Assembly (NCBI RefSeq): GCF_020615385.1
Contig: NZ_JAJAVB010000027.1
Location: 1 to 64,000 of the forward strand
Direction of reading: 5' to 3'
Length of the DNA stretch: 64,000 nt
Source of the DNA: Jiella soli
Lineage (GTDB): Bacteria > Pseudomonadota > Alphaproteobacteria > Rhizobiales > Rhizobiaceae
Positions 1 to 10,018 of this stretch are shown one piece after another (positions within the stretch are counted from its first letter, which is position 1; every line of letters starts with the position of its first letter). A model generated the notes under the pieces. It searched no databases. It had not been told where the DNA came from and was given only the letters and a program-made list of their open reading frames with translations. Both the position numbers and the translations under genes were made by a program.

Positions 1-1
1 C

Positions 2-325
2 CGAGGCGGTTGGACCTGGTACACCGGCGCCGCCGGCTGGATGTATCGCGCCGGCGTCGAAGGCATTCTCGGCATCCGCAAAGACGGCGAATTCCTGACC
101 ATCGCCCCGCGCATTCCCCAGGCATGGCCGGGCTTTTCGGCGACGATCCGTATGGGCAACACCTGCTATCGGGTGAGCGTGGACAATCGCGATGTCTCGG
201 GATCGACGGTCGTCCGCGCAGTGCTCGATGGCGTCGATGCGCCAGTGGAAGACGGCGCGCTCCGCGTCCGGATCGACGGCGCCGAGCATGCTCTGACCAT
301 CAGCCTGCCGACCTTGCCGGCTTAG
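2..325 (+). CDS. ndvB: Cyclic beta-1,2-glucan synthase, C-terminal fragment (NdvB/ChvB type, GH94 end)
   Basis: The reading frame is open from the first bases and ends at TAG 323-325, so only about 107 C-terminal residues are present. They start with a GGWTWYTGAAGWMYR segment and continue with EGILGI and PRIPQAWPGF. This is the typical end of the glycoside-hydrolase family 94 phosphorylase domain found in NdvB/ChvB. Those very large inner-membrane proteins make and size periplasmic cyclic beta-1,2-glucan in rhizobia and relatives. A stand-alone GH94 phosphorylase ends similarly and cannot be excluded from a fragment. The following 200 bases up to the convergent ABC ATPase hold no recognisable gene. 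Confidence 0.8.
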   Translation, partial: RGGWTWYTGAAGWMYRAGVEGILGIRKDGEFLTIAPRIPQAWPGFSATIRMGNTCYRVSVDNRDVSGSTVVRAVLDGVDAPVEDGALRVRIDGAEHALTISLPTLPA

Positions 326-528
326 ACTCCCGCCTTGCCGCCTCAACGAACCGCGATCTGCGGCACTCAAGTTCCCTTGTCGCCCTGGTCATCTTCGTTG
401 AATTCGCTGCTAAAGATCCGCTTTCCGCCCTCTTGAATCTAGGATCGGGGCTGCAGGGAACGGCCGCTCATGTGAAGCTCAGGTTTGATCGCAACCGTTC
501 GACATGGGCGCGGAAGCGCCTCATTCGA

Positions 529-1647
<1,119 letters not shown>

Positions 1648-1696
1648 GATGGTGCTCCTCCCAGCTTCGTCAGAGGCCGGCTTGACGACCTGACCA

Positions 1697-1712
1697 TTAT
1701 CAATAATGATAA
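1697..1712. promoter_or_regulatory. Candidate operator, inverted repeat in the divergent ATPase/GntR promoter
   Basis: TTATCA-ATAA-TGATAA is a perfect 6-bp inverted repeat with a 4-bp spacer, inside a short AT-rich island between the ATPase start (1647) and the GntR regulator. Its position between divergent genes makes it a likely binding site for the adjacent GntR protein, which is inference. The repeat also covers the first possible ATG (1706) of gntR. Confidence 0.5.
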
Positions 1713-2455
1713 CGATATCGATTGCAAGAAGGTCGAGAGCTTTGGTCCGAACTGCCCCCACCCCGCGCGCCTTCGCGACGCCGATCCGCAGGATCGGGCG
1801 GGGCCGTCCGGCGTCGGGCAAGTCGACCGCGGCCTTCGCGGCGTTGAAGCGGGATATCATGCTCGGCAGCCTCGCCCCCGGGGAGAGTCTCGTGGAACTC
1901 GAACTCGCCGAACGCTTCGGCTGCAGCCAGGGCACGATCCGCGAGGCGCTGCTGCAATTGCAGGACGAGGGGCTCGTCCTCAGGCACGGCTATCGCGGCA
2001 CGCAGGTTTCCGACTGCACCGAAGACGAGGCGGTGGAGCTGTTTCGCATCCGCCAGTCGATCGAATGCCGCGGCATCGCCCGGGCGATGGAGCATCCGGG
2101 CCGGACCCTCGTCGCCGAGATTGAGGAGATGGTCGCCGCGATGATCGCGGCGGCTGAGGCGGAGGACGAGCTCGAACTCGCCTCGATCGACCGCGACTTT
2201 CACCAGCGGCTGTTCTCCGAGGCGCGGCTGACGGCCCTGGAGCCGATCCTGCGCCGATGCCTCGTCCATAACCACCGCTACAAGATCTCGCAGTCGGAGG
2301 GGCCGCGCGACCTCGTCCAGACGGCGCGCCGGCACGAACCGATCGTCACGGCGATCCGGTCCGGCGACGCGGCGGCCGCCAAGACCGCCCTGTTCCACCA
2401 CATCGCGACGATCGTCGACTTCGGCCCGACGGTTTTTCCGGAATCGCCGGAATGA
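1706..2455 (+). CDS. GntR-family transcriptional regulator, FadR/FCD subfamily
   Basis: A 249-residue repressor-type protein. A winged helix-turn-helix occupies roughly residues 45-110 (GESLVELELAERFG, then GTIREALLQLQDEGLV). A helical FCD effector domain follows, with metal-ligand-like residues in DRDFHQRL and a HH pair near the C-terminus (LFHHIATIV). FCD domains usually bind small carboxylic or sugar acids. ATG 1706 lies within the palindrome at 1697-1712. TTG at 1742, preceded by AGAAGG, is an attractive alternative start and gives 237 residues. The stop overlaps the next gene's ATG (ATGA), so the regulator and esterase are cotranscribed. It probably autoregulates and controls the divergent ATPase. 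Confidence 0.85.
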   Translation: MITISIARRSRALVRTAPTPRAFATPIRRIGRGRPASGKSTAAFAALKRDIMLGSLAPGESLVELELAERFGCSQGTIREALLQLQDEGLVLRHGYRGTQVSDCTEDEAVELFRIRQSIECRGIARAMEHPGRTLVAEIEEMVAAMIAAAEAEDELELASIDRDFHQRLFSEARLTALEPILRRCLVHNHRYKISQSEGPRDLVQTARRHEPIVTAIRSGDAAAAKTALFHHIATIVDFGPTVFPESPE

Positions 2456-3429
2456 CGGGGCCCATCGCCCTCTCGGCCGAACTTGCGCCGGACATGGCCG
2501 CGCTGATGGATCGTGTTGCCCGGCAGGACGGGCCGCAGGCGGATCCGACGACGCTGCCGCCGGCCGAGGGGCGCCGCCTCGCCGCCGCCGGCAATCGCCG
2601 CTGGAATGTCGACCTGCCGGAAATGGCGGTGTCGAGGAATCTCGGCGTGCCGGCGGATGCGGCGCTCGGCGGGCCCGCGATCCGATGCTGGCTGCATGTT
2701 CCGCTCGACGCGCGTCCCGGCCTCGTCGTCTTCGTGCATGGCGGCGGCTTTTCCTTCTGCAGCCCCGAGACGCACGAGCGCGCCGCGCGGCTGCTTGCCG
2801 CCGAATCCGGCCTTGCGGTGCTGCTGCCGGACTATCGGCTGGCACCCGAGCATCCCTATCCCGCCGGCCTCACCGACGTGGTGGCGACACTGCGCGCCCT
2901 GCCGCGGCTTGCCGAGACAGCAGACGTGCCGCCCGGGCCGCTCTTCCTTGCCGGCGACTCGGCGGGCGCCAACCTCGCCCTCGCCTCACTCATTCACGAG
3001 ATGCGCGCGGATCGGCCGGTCGGAGCCGCAGGTGCCCTGCTCTTCTACGGCAATTACGACGCCGATTTCGAAAGCCCGTCCTTCCGCTTCTTCGCCGAAG
3101 GTCCGGGACTGACGCGGGCGAAGATGCAGCGCTACTGGCGCTTCTATGTCGGCAACCGGGACATGCGCGGCGATGCGCTGGCCTGCCCGGCCTTCGCCGA
3201 GCGGACGGAGCTCGCGGCCCTGCCGCCGCTCCACCTGATGGCCGCGGGCGTCGACCCGCTGCTCAGCGACACGCTGGCCCTTCAGGCGCGGCTTGCCGAT
3301 GCGGGGCGCTCCGAGAAAGCCGAAATCGTGCCGGGCGTCGTCCACGGCTTCCTGCAGATGACGCACGAATTGGCCGCGGCACGGGAGGCGATCGCCGCCG
3401 CCGGCCGGTTCGTGCGCGACCACAGCTGA
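2452..3429 (+). CDS. Alpha/beta hydrolase, hormone-sensitive-lipase-like esterase (family IV)
   Basis: A 325-residue cytoplasmic hydrolase with the family IV hallmarks: oxyanion-hole HGGG (in VFVHGGGFSF), nucleophile elbow GDSAG (LFLAGDSAGANLA), acid residue in GVDPLLSDT and catalytic His in VVHGFLQM. These enzymes hydrolyse short acyl esters or lactones. Its place between the regulator and the sugar-type binding protein suggests it removes an ester or opens a lactone on the imported compound; that is inference. It overlaps the preceding gene by 4 bases and lies 22 bases before the binding-protein gene. No signal peptide is visible. Confidence 0.88.
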   Translation: MTGPIALSAELAPDMAALMDRVARQDGPQADPTTLPPAEGRRLAAAGNRRWNVDLPEMAVSRNLGVPADAALGGPAIRCWLHVPLDARPGLVVFVHGGGFSFCSPETHERAARLLAAESGLAVLLPDYRLAPEHPYPAGLTDVVATLRALPRLAETADVPPGPLFLAGDSAGANLALASLIHEMRADRPVGAAGALLFYGNYDADFESPSFRFFAEGPGLTRAKMQRYWRFYVGNRDMRGDALACPAFAERTELAALPPLHLMAAGVDPLLSDTLALQARLADAGRSEKAEIVPGVVHGFLQMTHELAAAREAIAAAGRFVRDHS

Positions 3430-3451
3430 TCGATCGACAACAGGGAGGAAA

Positions 3452-4660
3452 ATGATGTCGAAACAGAAACTGAAGCTCGCCGCAGCCGCCGCGGCACTCG
3501 TCGCGGGGCTGGGCCTTGGCCAGGCGAACGCCGAGACGGTCCGGTTCTGGTACCATTTCGACAATCCCGAAAACCCGATGTCGGGTCTCGTGGAGAAGTT
3601 CGAGAAGCAGAACCCCGACATCACCGTCGAGGCCGACAACGTTCCCTGGAACAGCTATTACGACAATCTCTACACCGCGATCGTCGGGGGCAACGCCCCG
3701 GATGCGGCGATGGTCAAGCTCTTCGCCCAGCCGCGGCTCGTGGAGATGGGCGCGCTCGAGCCGATCGGCGACCGGATCGAGGCGTGGGACGGCAAGAAGG
3801 AGCTTCTCGACAATCTCCTGAGCCTCAATGCCGGGCCGCAGGGCAAGCAATTCTACCTTCCGATCCAGTATGTCGTGCTCTACCTCTACTACCGCGCCGA
3901 CCTCTTCAAGGAGGCCGGTCTCGAGCCGCCGAAGACCTGCGAGGAGTTCCGCCGGGACGCCAAGGCGCTCACCAAGGCGCCCGACCGTTATGGCTTCGGC
4001 TTTCGCGGCGGCAAGGGCGGCTGGGACCAGTGGGGCACCTTCGTCCTCTCGCGCGGCGCCAAGCTCGAGCCGGGCGGCCTGACGACGCCCGAGGCAATCA
4101 AGGCGAACCAGTGGCTGGTCGACATGTTCCAAAAGGACAAGTCGATCCCGCCCTCGGCGCCGAACGACGGCTTCCAGGAGATCATCGGCGCCTTCAAATC
4201 CGGCAAGACGGCGATGACCATCCACCATATCGGCTCGGCCAACGACCTCGTCGCGGCGCTGGGCGACAAGGTCTCGGCGGTGCCGGTGCCGAAGTGCGAC
4301 GGCACGGCCTGGACGTCCTATGGTGACGAGTCGCTCGCGATCTTCTCGGCTTCCGAGCACAAGGACGCGGCCTGGAAGTGGATCTCCTTCCTGGCCGAGC
4401 CGGAGAACAACGTCGCCTTCGTCAAGGCGACCGGCCAGATGCCGGTGACCAAGACCGGGTCGAAGACCTATGACGGCCATCCCAAGCGCTTCGTCGAGGC
4501 GACGGTGGACTCGCTGCCCTTCGCGCATGTCCTGCCGCAGACCTCGGCGACCGCCGACTTCGTCAACACCGAGTGGCAGACGGCGATGCAGCAGGCGCTG
4601 ACCGGCCAGATCACCGCCGAGGCGATGATGGAGAAGCTCCAGGGCATCTTCACCGAGTGA
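3452..4660 (+). CDS. Sugar ABC transporter substrate-binding protein (family 1, UgpB-like)
   Basis: A 402-residue periplasmic binding protein. It begins with a signal peptide (MMSKQKLKLAAAAAALVAGL, probable cleavage after QANA) and continues ETVRFWYHFDNPENP, typical of the CUT1 extracellular sugar-binding family. GGNAPDAAMVK and EIIGAFKSGKTAM are further family signatures. A strong ribosome site (GGGAGG) precedes ATG 3452/3455. It would deliver substrate to permeases 4749 and 5681 and the divergent ATPase. The ligand cannot be read from the sequence; the neighbouring isomerase and Gfo/Idh dehydrogenase favour a sugar, polyol or sugar-acid derivative. Confidence 0.92.
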   Translation: MMSKQKLKLAAAAAALVAGLGLGQANAETVRFWYHFDNPENPMSGLVEKFEKQNPDITVEADNVPWNSYYDNLYTAIVGGNAPDAAMVKLFAQPRLVEMGALEPIGDRIEAWDGKKELLDNLLSLNAGPQGKQFYLPIQYVVLYLYYRADLFKEAGLEPPKTCEEFRRDAKALTKAPDRYGFGFRGGKGGWDQWGTFVLSRGAKLEPGGLTTPEAIKANQWLVDMFQKDKSIPPSAPNDGFQEIIGAFKSGKTAMTIHHIGSANDLVAALGDKVSAVPVPKCDGTAWTSYGDESLAIFSASEHKDAAWKWISFLAEPENNVAFVKATGQMPVTKTGSKTYDGHPKRFVEATVDSLPFAHVLPQTSATADFVNTEWQTAMQQALTGQITAEAMMEKLQGIFTE

Positions 4661-4748
4661 TGCGATCGAATGGAAGCGCCCCCGCGGCGTTTCCATTCCT
4701 CGGCCGGCCGAGGCGACCGTCTCGCCTTCACAGTTCACGGGACCCGAC

Positions 4749-5684
4749 ATGTCCAGCATCAACGACGCGCTCGCGCTCGAGGCGCCGAATCCTGGCGGCC
4801 GCAAACGCCCGCGACGCGGCGCGCTTCTCCCCTATGCGCTGCTGACGCCGGCCGTCGTGGTCGTCCTGATCATCGTCTTCGCGCCCATGGTCGAGGCGCT
4901 GGTGACGAGCTTCTACGACTACGTCCTGTTCCGGCCGAACGCGGCGAAGTTCGTCGGCATCGCCAACTTCGTGAAGCTGTTCAACGATCCGGTGTTCTGG
5001 ACCTCGCTCTGGCAGACGGCGCTGTGGATCGGCCTCACCGTGCCGCTGCAGATGGGCCTCGGCCTCGTCGCCGCGCTGCTCCTCAACAGGGAGTTCGCCT
5101 GGCGCGGCCTCGCCCGGGCGCTGGTGATCATCCCCTGGGCGCTGCCGAGCGTCGTCATCGCGCTGATGTGGCGCTGGATCTACGACCCGAACATCGGCAT
5201 CCTCAACGACCTCCTCCTGCGCCTCGACATCGTCCGCGCCGCGATCCCCTGGCTCGCCGATCCCGATGTCGCGCTCTACGCAGTCATCGCGACGCTGACC
5301 TGGCAGGGCTTTCCCTTCTTCGCAGTGATGATCCTCGCCGGCCTGCAGGGCATCCCGAAGAGCCAGTACGAGGCGGCGGCGATCGACGGCGCCAGCGCCT
5401 GGCGGCAGTTCCGCCACATCACCCTGCCCGGCATCGGGCCGATCCTGGCCACCGCCGGGCTCCTGCGCACGATCTGGGTCGCCAATTCGATCGACGTCAT
5501 CTTCGTCATGACCGGCGGCGGTCCCGGCTATTCCACCTACACGCTGCCGCTCTTCGCCTTCGTCAAGGCCCGGCAGAACCTCGACTTCGGCTACGGCTCG
5601 GCAATCGCCGTCACCTTCACCGTCATCCTCGGCGCGCTCGTCGCAATCTATATCGCAAGGACCATGCGGGAGGTCGAACGATGA
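4749..5684 (+). CDS. Sugar ABC transporter permease (MalF/UgpA type)
   Basis: A 311-residue integral membrane protein with about six membrane segments. The permease EAA motif is in YEAAAIDGASAWRQFRHITLPGIGP, which contacts the ATPase. The N-terminal cytoplasmic stretch is basic (GGRKRPRRG) before the first membrane helix. An 88-base gap separates it from the binding-protein gene. Its stop codon overlaps the start of the second permease (ATGA), indicating translational coupling, as is usual for heterodimeric CUT1 permeases. Confidence 0.92.
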   Translation: MSSINDALALEAPNPGGRKRPRRGALLPYALLTPAVVVVLIIVFAPMVEALVTSFYDYVLFRPNAAKFVGIANFVKLFNDPVFWTSLWQTALWIGLTVPLQMGLGLVAALLLNREFAWRGLARALVIIPWALPSVVIALMWRWIYDPNIGILNDLLLRLDIVRAAIPWLADPDVALYAVIATLTWQGFPFFAVMILAGLQGIPKSQYEAAAIDGASAWRQFRHITLPGIGPILATAGLLRTIWVANSIDVIFVMTGGGPGYSTYTLPLFAFVKARQNLDFGYGSAIAVTFTVILGALVAIYIARTMREVER

Positions 5685-6514
5685 AGCGCGACGGCTTCCT
5701 GAAACGGCTTTTGACGACGCACATCCCGGTCGCGCTCGTCGTCCTCCTCGCCATCGGCCCGTTCGCCTGGATGATCCTGACTTCGCTGACGCCCTCGTCG
5801 GCGATCATCGCGAAGGGCGTCTCGTTCTCGCCCGCGGGATGGGGGCCGGACAATTACGTCCGGCTCCTCGCCCATACCGACTTTCTCGGCAATATGGGCC
5901 ACAGCCTGGTCGTCGCGCTCGGCACGGTCGTTCTCGGCCTCGTCGTCTCTGTGACCGCGGCCTATTCCTTCTCGCGCTTCCGCTTCTTCGGCCGCCGCGT
6001 CCTGATGCTGCAGTTCCTCCTGGTGAACATGTTCCCGGTCGTGCTCCTGATCCTGCCGCTGTTCACGCTGATGCGGCGCCTCGGCCTGCTCGACACCCAT
6101 CTCGCGCTGATCATCGCCAATTCCACCGTCGCCATCCCCTTCGCGGTCTGGATGCTGACGAGCTATATCGGCGCGATTCCCAAGAGCCTCGACGAGGCGG
6201 CGATGATCGACGGCTGCTCGCGGCTCCAGGCGCTCAGGCGCGTCGTGCTGCCGCTCGCGCTCCCCGGCATCATCTCGACCGGCATCTACATCTTCATCAC
6301 CTCCTGGAACGAATATCTCTACGCCCTCACCCTCGGCGGGCGGCACGTGCGCACGGTCACGGTCGCGATCCAGACGCTGATCGGCGAATACCAGATCGAA
6401 TGGGGCCTGCTCGCGGCCGGCGGCGTCGTCGGCGCCCTGCCCGTCACCATCCTCTTCCTCGTCGTCCAGCGCCGCCTCGTCGGCGGGCTGACGCAGGGCG
6501 CCGTCAAGGGATGA
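5681..6514 (+). CDS. Sugar ABC transporter permease (MalG/UgpE type)
   Basis: The second permease half, 277 residues and about six membrane segments, with EAA motif LDEAAMIDGCSRLQALRRVV. ATG 5681 overlaps the stop of the first permease. The open frame extends upstream to 4670, but that part is an antisense-like alternative frame of the first permease and is not coding. The end FLVVQRRLVGGLTQGAVKG is the standard MalG-type C-terminus. Confidence 0.92.
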   Translation: MKRDGFLKRLLTTHIPVALVVLLAIGPFAWMILTSLTPSSAIIAKGVSFSPAGWGPDNYVRLLAHTDFLGNMGHSLVVALGTVVLGLVVSVTAAYSFSRFRFFGRRVLMLQFLLVNMFPVVLLILPLFTLMRRLGLLDTHLALIIANSTVAIPFAVWMLTSYIGAIPKSLDEAAMIDGCSRLQALRRVVLPLALPGIISTGIYIFITSWNEYLYALTLGGRHVRTVTVAIQTLIGEYQIEWGLLAAGGVVGALPVTILFLVVQRRLVGGLTQGAVKG

Positions 6515-6548
6515 TGGCCCGCCTCTTTCTTCCTTACTCCAGCGGACA

Positions 6549-7436
6549 ATGCCCATGAATCCGATCGGTCTGATCTCGATGCAATACGCCCGACCGTTCA
6601 CGGCCGAGCACTTCCGGTTCTTCGACGCGATGAAGCGACAGGGCTTCGACTTCGTCGAACTCCTGGTGCCTGAGGTTGGCGAACTCGACCTGAAGGAGAC
6701 GGCTGCGGCGCTTCGGGGCTCCGGCCTCGGCGTCGTCCTTGCCGCTCGCGTCAACCTGCAACGCAACCTCGCCTCCAAAGACCTCGCCGCCCACCGCGCC
6801 GGCATCGACTATCTGCGCTACACCGCCGACTGCGCCGCCGAACTCGGCGCTACCATCGTCGGCGGGCCGCTGACCGGCAATCCGCTCGTCTTCGCCGGCC
6901 GGCCGCCCGCCCCGGTCGCCGAGGACGAGCGCCTCGCCCGCAAGGAGCGCTGCGTCGTCGGCCTCGAGGCAGCGGGCGACCACGCAAAGGCCGCGGGGAT
7001 CACGCTGGCGATCGAGCCGCTCAACCGCTTCGAAAGCGATGTCCTGCAGACCACCCAGCAGGCGATGGAACTCCTGGAGGCGGTCGACCACCCCGCCGTC
7101 GCGCTGATGCTCGACACCTTCCATATGCATATTGAGGAAGCCGACATCGCCGAGGCGATCCGGCTCGGCGGCCAGAGGCTCGTCCACTTCCAGGCGAACG
7201 AGAACCATCGCGGCTTCCCCGGCACCGGCGCCACCGACTGGGTGTCGGTCTGCCGTGCGCTGCACGAGGTCGGCTATGCCGGTCCGGTCTCGCTCGAACC
7301 CTTCCGCCGCAACGACGACCGCTTCGGCGTTCCCTTCGCGCAGTGGCGGCCCCCGCATGAGGACGAGGACGCGCGGCTTGCCGCCAGCGCCGCCTTCATC
7401 CGCTCCCATCTCGAACTGACGGAATACAGACGATGA
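6549..7436 (+). CDS. Sugar phosphate isomerase/epimerase, xylose-isomerase-like TIM barrel
   Basis: A 295-residue AP-endonuclease-2/xylose-isomerase-like barrel. Likely metal ligands are Glu in AIEPLNRFE, Asp in LMLDTFHMHIEE, His in LVHFQANENHRG and Glu in VSLEPFRR, the arrangement of D-psicose/D-tagatose 3-epimerases and related keto-sugar isomerases. It starts at ATG 6549 or at ATG 6555 two codons later. It overlaps the dehydrogenase gene by 4 bases. Together with that gene it probably converts the imported sugar or inositol-like compound; exact substrate unknown. Confidence 0.85.
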   Translation: MPMNPIGLISMQYARPFTAEHFRFFDAMKRQGFDFVELLVPEVGELDLKETAAALRGSGLGVVLAARVNLQRNLASKDLAAHRAGIDYLRYTADCAAELGATIVGGPLTGNPLVFAGRPPAPVAEDERLARKERCVVGLEAAGDHAKAAGITLAIEPLNRFESDVLQTTQQAMELLEAVDHPAVALMLDTFHMHIEEADIAEAIRLGGQRLVHFQANENHRGFPGTGATDWVSVCRALHEVGYAGPVSLEPFRRNDDRFGVPFAQWRPPHEDEDARLAASAAFIRSHLELTEYRR

Positions 7437-8428
7437 CCTTGAAGATCGGTTGGATCGGCTGTGGCATTCATGCGACGCAGATGCTGCTGCCGCAGCTCGT
7501 CCGCCACGATGTCGAGATCGCCGCACTCTGCGACATCGATGCCGGGCGGCTCGCCGCGGCCGGGCGCCAGTTCGGCGTCGAAACGCTCACCACCGATGCA
7601 AGAGCGCTGATCGAAACGCCCGGCCTCGACGCCGTCGGCATGGCGGTCGGGCCGGACCAGCATCTCGCCTTCGGCCTTGCGGCCCTGGAGCGCGGTCTGC
7701 CCGTCTTCATGGAAAAGCCGCCGTCGGGAACGGCAGCCGGCGCGCGGCAGCTGCGGGACGCTTCCGAGAGGGCCGGCAAGCCGCTCCTCCTCGGCTTCAT
7801 GAAGCGCTATTCGGTCGGCAACAAGATCGCCAAGAACATCCTGACGTCCGGCCGCTTCGGCGATATCCTCGGCCTCACCGGCTATTACATGACGGCGCCC
7901 GGCTATTTCGCGGGGAATGTCGACTATACCGGCTTCCTTCTCCACCACTGCGTCCACTACATGGACCTCGTCTCGCATCTCGTCTCACCAGTCGTCGGCA
8001 TGAACGCGCGCAAGGTCGAGAAGACGCCGGGCCGCATCCTCTTCCATGTCGGCTTCGACTTCGCCTGCGGGGCGATCGGCACAATCGCCATGGGCACCGC
8101 CCAAAGCCGTGGCGCGCCGGTCGAGCGGATCGAGATCATGGGCGATCACCAGCGCATCGAGGTCGAGGACGTCGTCGAGATCCGCTGGAACCGCAATCCG
8201 CCCTTCAAGGTCGGAGATCCCGAGGCGAGCCTCCTCGACACCGAGGACACGCTGACCTGGAAGCCGAACTTCACCGCCGCGGCGAACGAGGACTACAAGG
8301 GCTATCACGCGCTTCTTGCCGACGTCGTTCCGGCGTTGAAGGGCGAGACGACGGCCGCGCCGACCATCGCCGACGGGGTAATCGCCATGGAGCGGCTGGA
8401 GGAGATGCGCCGGTTGCTCAGTGTGTAG
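7433..8428 (+). CDS. Gfo/Idh/MocA-family NAD(P)-dependent oxidoreductase
   Basis: A 331-residue dehydrogenase with an N-terminal Rossmann fold (KIGWIGCGIHATQML), the family's EKP signature (PVFMEKPPSGT) and catalytic-type residues in FLLHHCVHYMDLV. Such enzymes oxidise sugars, inositols or sugar acids at the expense of NAD(P). Its start overlaps the isomerase stop (ATGA). It is the last intact gene of the operon that begins at gntR; downstream lies the gene-poor scar. Confidence 0.87.
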   Translation: MTLKIGWIGCGIHATQMLLPQLVRHDVEIAALCDIDAGRLAAAGRQFGVETLTTDARALIETPGLDAVGMAVGPDQHLAFGLAALERGLPVFMEKPPSGTAAGARQLRDASERAGKPLLLGFMKRYSVGNKIAKNILTSGRFGDILGLTGYYMTAPGYFAGNVDYTGFLLHHCVHYMDLVSHLVSPVVGMNARKVEKTPGRILFHVGFDFACGAIGTIAMGTAQSRGAPVERIEIMGDHQRIEVEDVVEIRWNRNPPFKVGDPEASLLDTEDTLTWKPNFTAAANEDYKGYHALLADVVPALKGETTAAPTIADGVIAMERLEEMRRLLSV

Positions 8429-10018
8429 TCTCGGTCAGCGTCGGAGTTATAGCGTGCCAGCGAGCCCACCGGCGGTAGCATCCTGATCTCGATGTCCGGC
8501 AAGAGGAACTGCTCGACAATTCCATGGCCAAAACCTTCTTCAAAACCATGAACCCACACAACCTGCGCAAGAGCCACTTTCCCGTGACGAGTCCAATCAG
8601 ATGTTGTCAACCTTTTCCATGAACCGATCGAGTTCCTGAGGATCCATCCGGACGATGTGGCGGTCCTCAGGATAAGCCTTTGCTTCGACATCAACCGCAA
8701 ACTCACGGAAGGCGGCGACCCTTTCGGCCTGTAGCCGATCAAACTCAGCGGCAAAATTTCTGTACACCTTGGAATGACGAGGCATGTCGTCTCTGTTTTG
8801 CCCGAGAACGTCTTCCGCGAACAGATATTGCGCGTCGCAGCCGGTACCTGCTCCATCGACAGCATAAGGAGAGAGGTTCGCTTCGAGATCGCCTCGGCGA
8901 CCTCGACCGGAACGACCTCAATCTCCGCGCCGAACGCCCCTGCGGCCTCGAGCGGCGCACCGAACGCAGATAGCGATCGCGCTTTCGGCGGTTGTGTTTC
9001 GGCACGACGGCATGACCCCAACCCCGATTCGCTACCCGGCGTTTTCAGAGGCTTGTCAGCGTGACCCCATGCCGATCGGCGCCGGGTAAGAATACCGAGA
9101 GGCCAGTGAAAGCGCTTCGACCGCTCCGCCGGTTCGCACGATCGACGAGTTCCTGGCCGCCGAGATCACGCGCGGGCTTCATCCCCGCCACATGGCCCGC
9201 ACGAACAGCGTCGACTATCGCCTCTTCCCGCATTGCACCTTCGGGACGGTAATCGAAATCTCCCGAACCAAGGTGGCCAACCAAGTCGACCGAGCCGTTC
9301 TTCTGGCGCTCGTCCAGACGTTCAAGATGCCGGACCTGTTGGCGATGGCCGACACCTTCCGAGACATCGCTGGCTTGGCGGCCGGCATCTCAGCTTGGCG
9401 CTGCGACGCCAGAGAGCCACCGTAGGGGGCGGACCTCGCATTCTTGGCACTGGTCGACTTGCAACTCCAGTACAGACTGCATAACATTGGAGACGCTGCG
9501 ATCTCTAAGATGTTGAATTCATTGCAGGGATTTGGATTGGGATCGCGTCCCTCCGGGCCCACCATTTTTCCTCACAAGCTGCTGAAACCGCTGAAGGTGC
9601 CGTTCCGGACCGTTCACAGGCCGAAATGCATGACATGAACGGCGACGCGGTGTCTCTGCCTGCCCAGGCGACACGGCGAAACAGTCGCTGTCAGTAGGTC
9701 CGCAGCGTTCCCGAGGACCGAGCCGGCCTGTTCGCCGCGCCCGGATTCAGCGAACATTGCGGACCGTGTTCCCTTGATCGCTTCAGAGCATTGGCTGGCG
9801 GAAGGCCGCCGATCTGCACCTGACCCTGAAGCGCCGCTGACTGGTCCGGCGTGTTTCGCTCTCTCCTGCTCCAATGGCTCAACAGGACGCCTCCGAGAGG
9901 ACCCCTCCAGCGGAAGCAGACTGGTTCGTCCGCGATCGAGCGCATGTGAATCACCGCCCGCGCGAGCGGACGGCGAACCGGAAATCCCGTTCACCGCACC
10001 GAAAACCGCTTCCGTGCT
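8429..10018. other. Gene-poor scar with gene fragments
   Basis: About 1.6 kb without an intact recognisable gene. It contains the panB-like pseudogene (8597-8955). An open plus-strand stretch at about 9132-9425 reads TIDEFLAAEI and later VLLALVQTFKMPDLLAMADT; it looks protein-like but I do not recognise it. A lower-GC patch near 9470-9600 contains the sequence CTCCGGGCCCACCATTTTT (9551-9569), which resembles the 3' end of a tRNA gene. No complete transposase or integrase is visible. Confidence 0.6.
8597..8955 (-). pseudogene. panB-like (ketopantoate hydroxymethyltransferase family) C-terminal remnant, frameshifted
   Basis: Two minus-strand frames together read like the C-terminal third of a PanB-family protein. 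The first (about 8955-8854) gives PLEAAGAFGAEIEVVPVEVA then AISKRTSLLMLSM. The second, one base shifted, gives AGTGCDAQYLFAEDVLGQNR then DDMPRHSKVYRNF and ends MDPQELDRFMEKVDNI with a stop at 8597. The junction is near 8851-8854, where two bases stand in place of a glycine codon, consistent with a 1-bp deletion. The N-terminal two thirds, including the Mg-binding region, are absent from the window. PanB makes ketopantoate for CoA; this may be a diverged paralogue rather than the only copy. Confidence 0.72.

Noticed and set aside
1648-1935. N-terminal extension of the sugar ABC ATPase
   Set aside because: It runs through the divergent promoter and into the GntR gene; GTG 1647 with a good ribosome site fits the family start.
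4670-6514. Apparent long fusion protein upstream of the second sugar permease
   Set aside because: The N-terminal 337 codons are an alternative frame of the first permease and are Arg/Ala-rich; the true start is ATG 5681 in an ATGA overlap.
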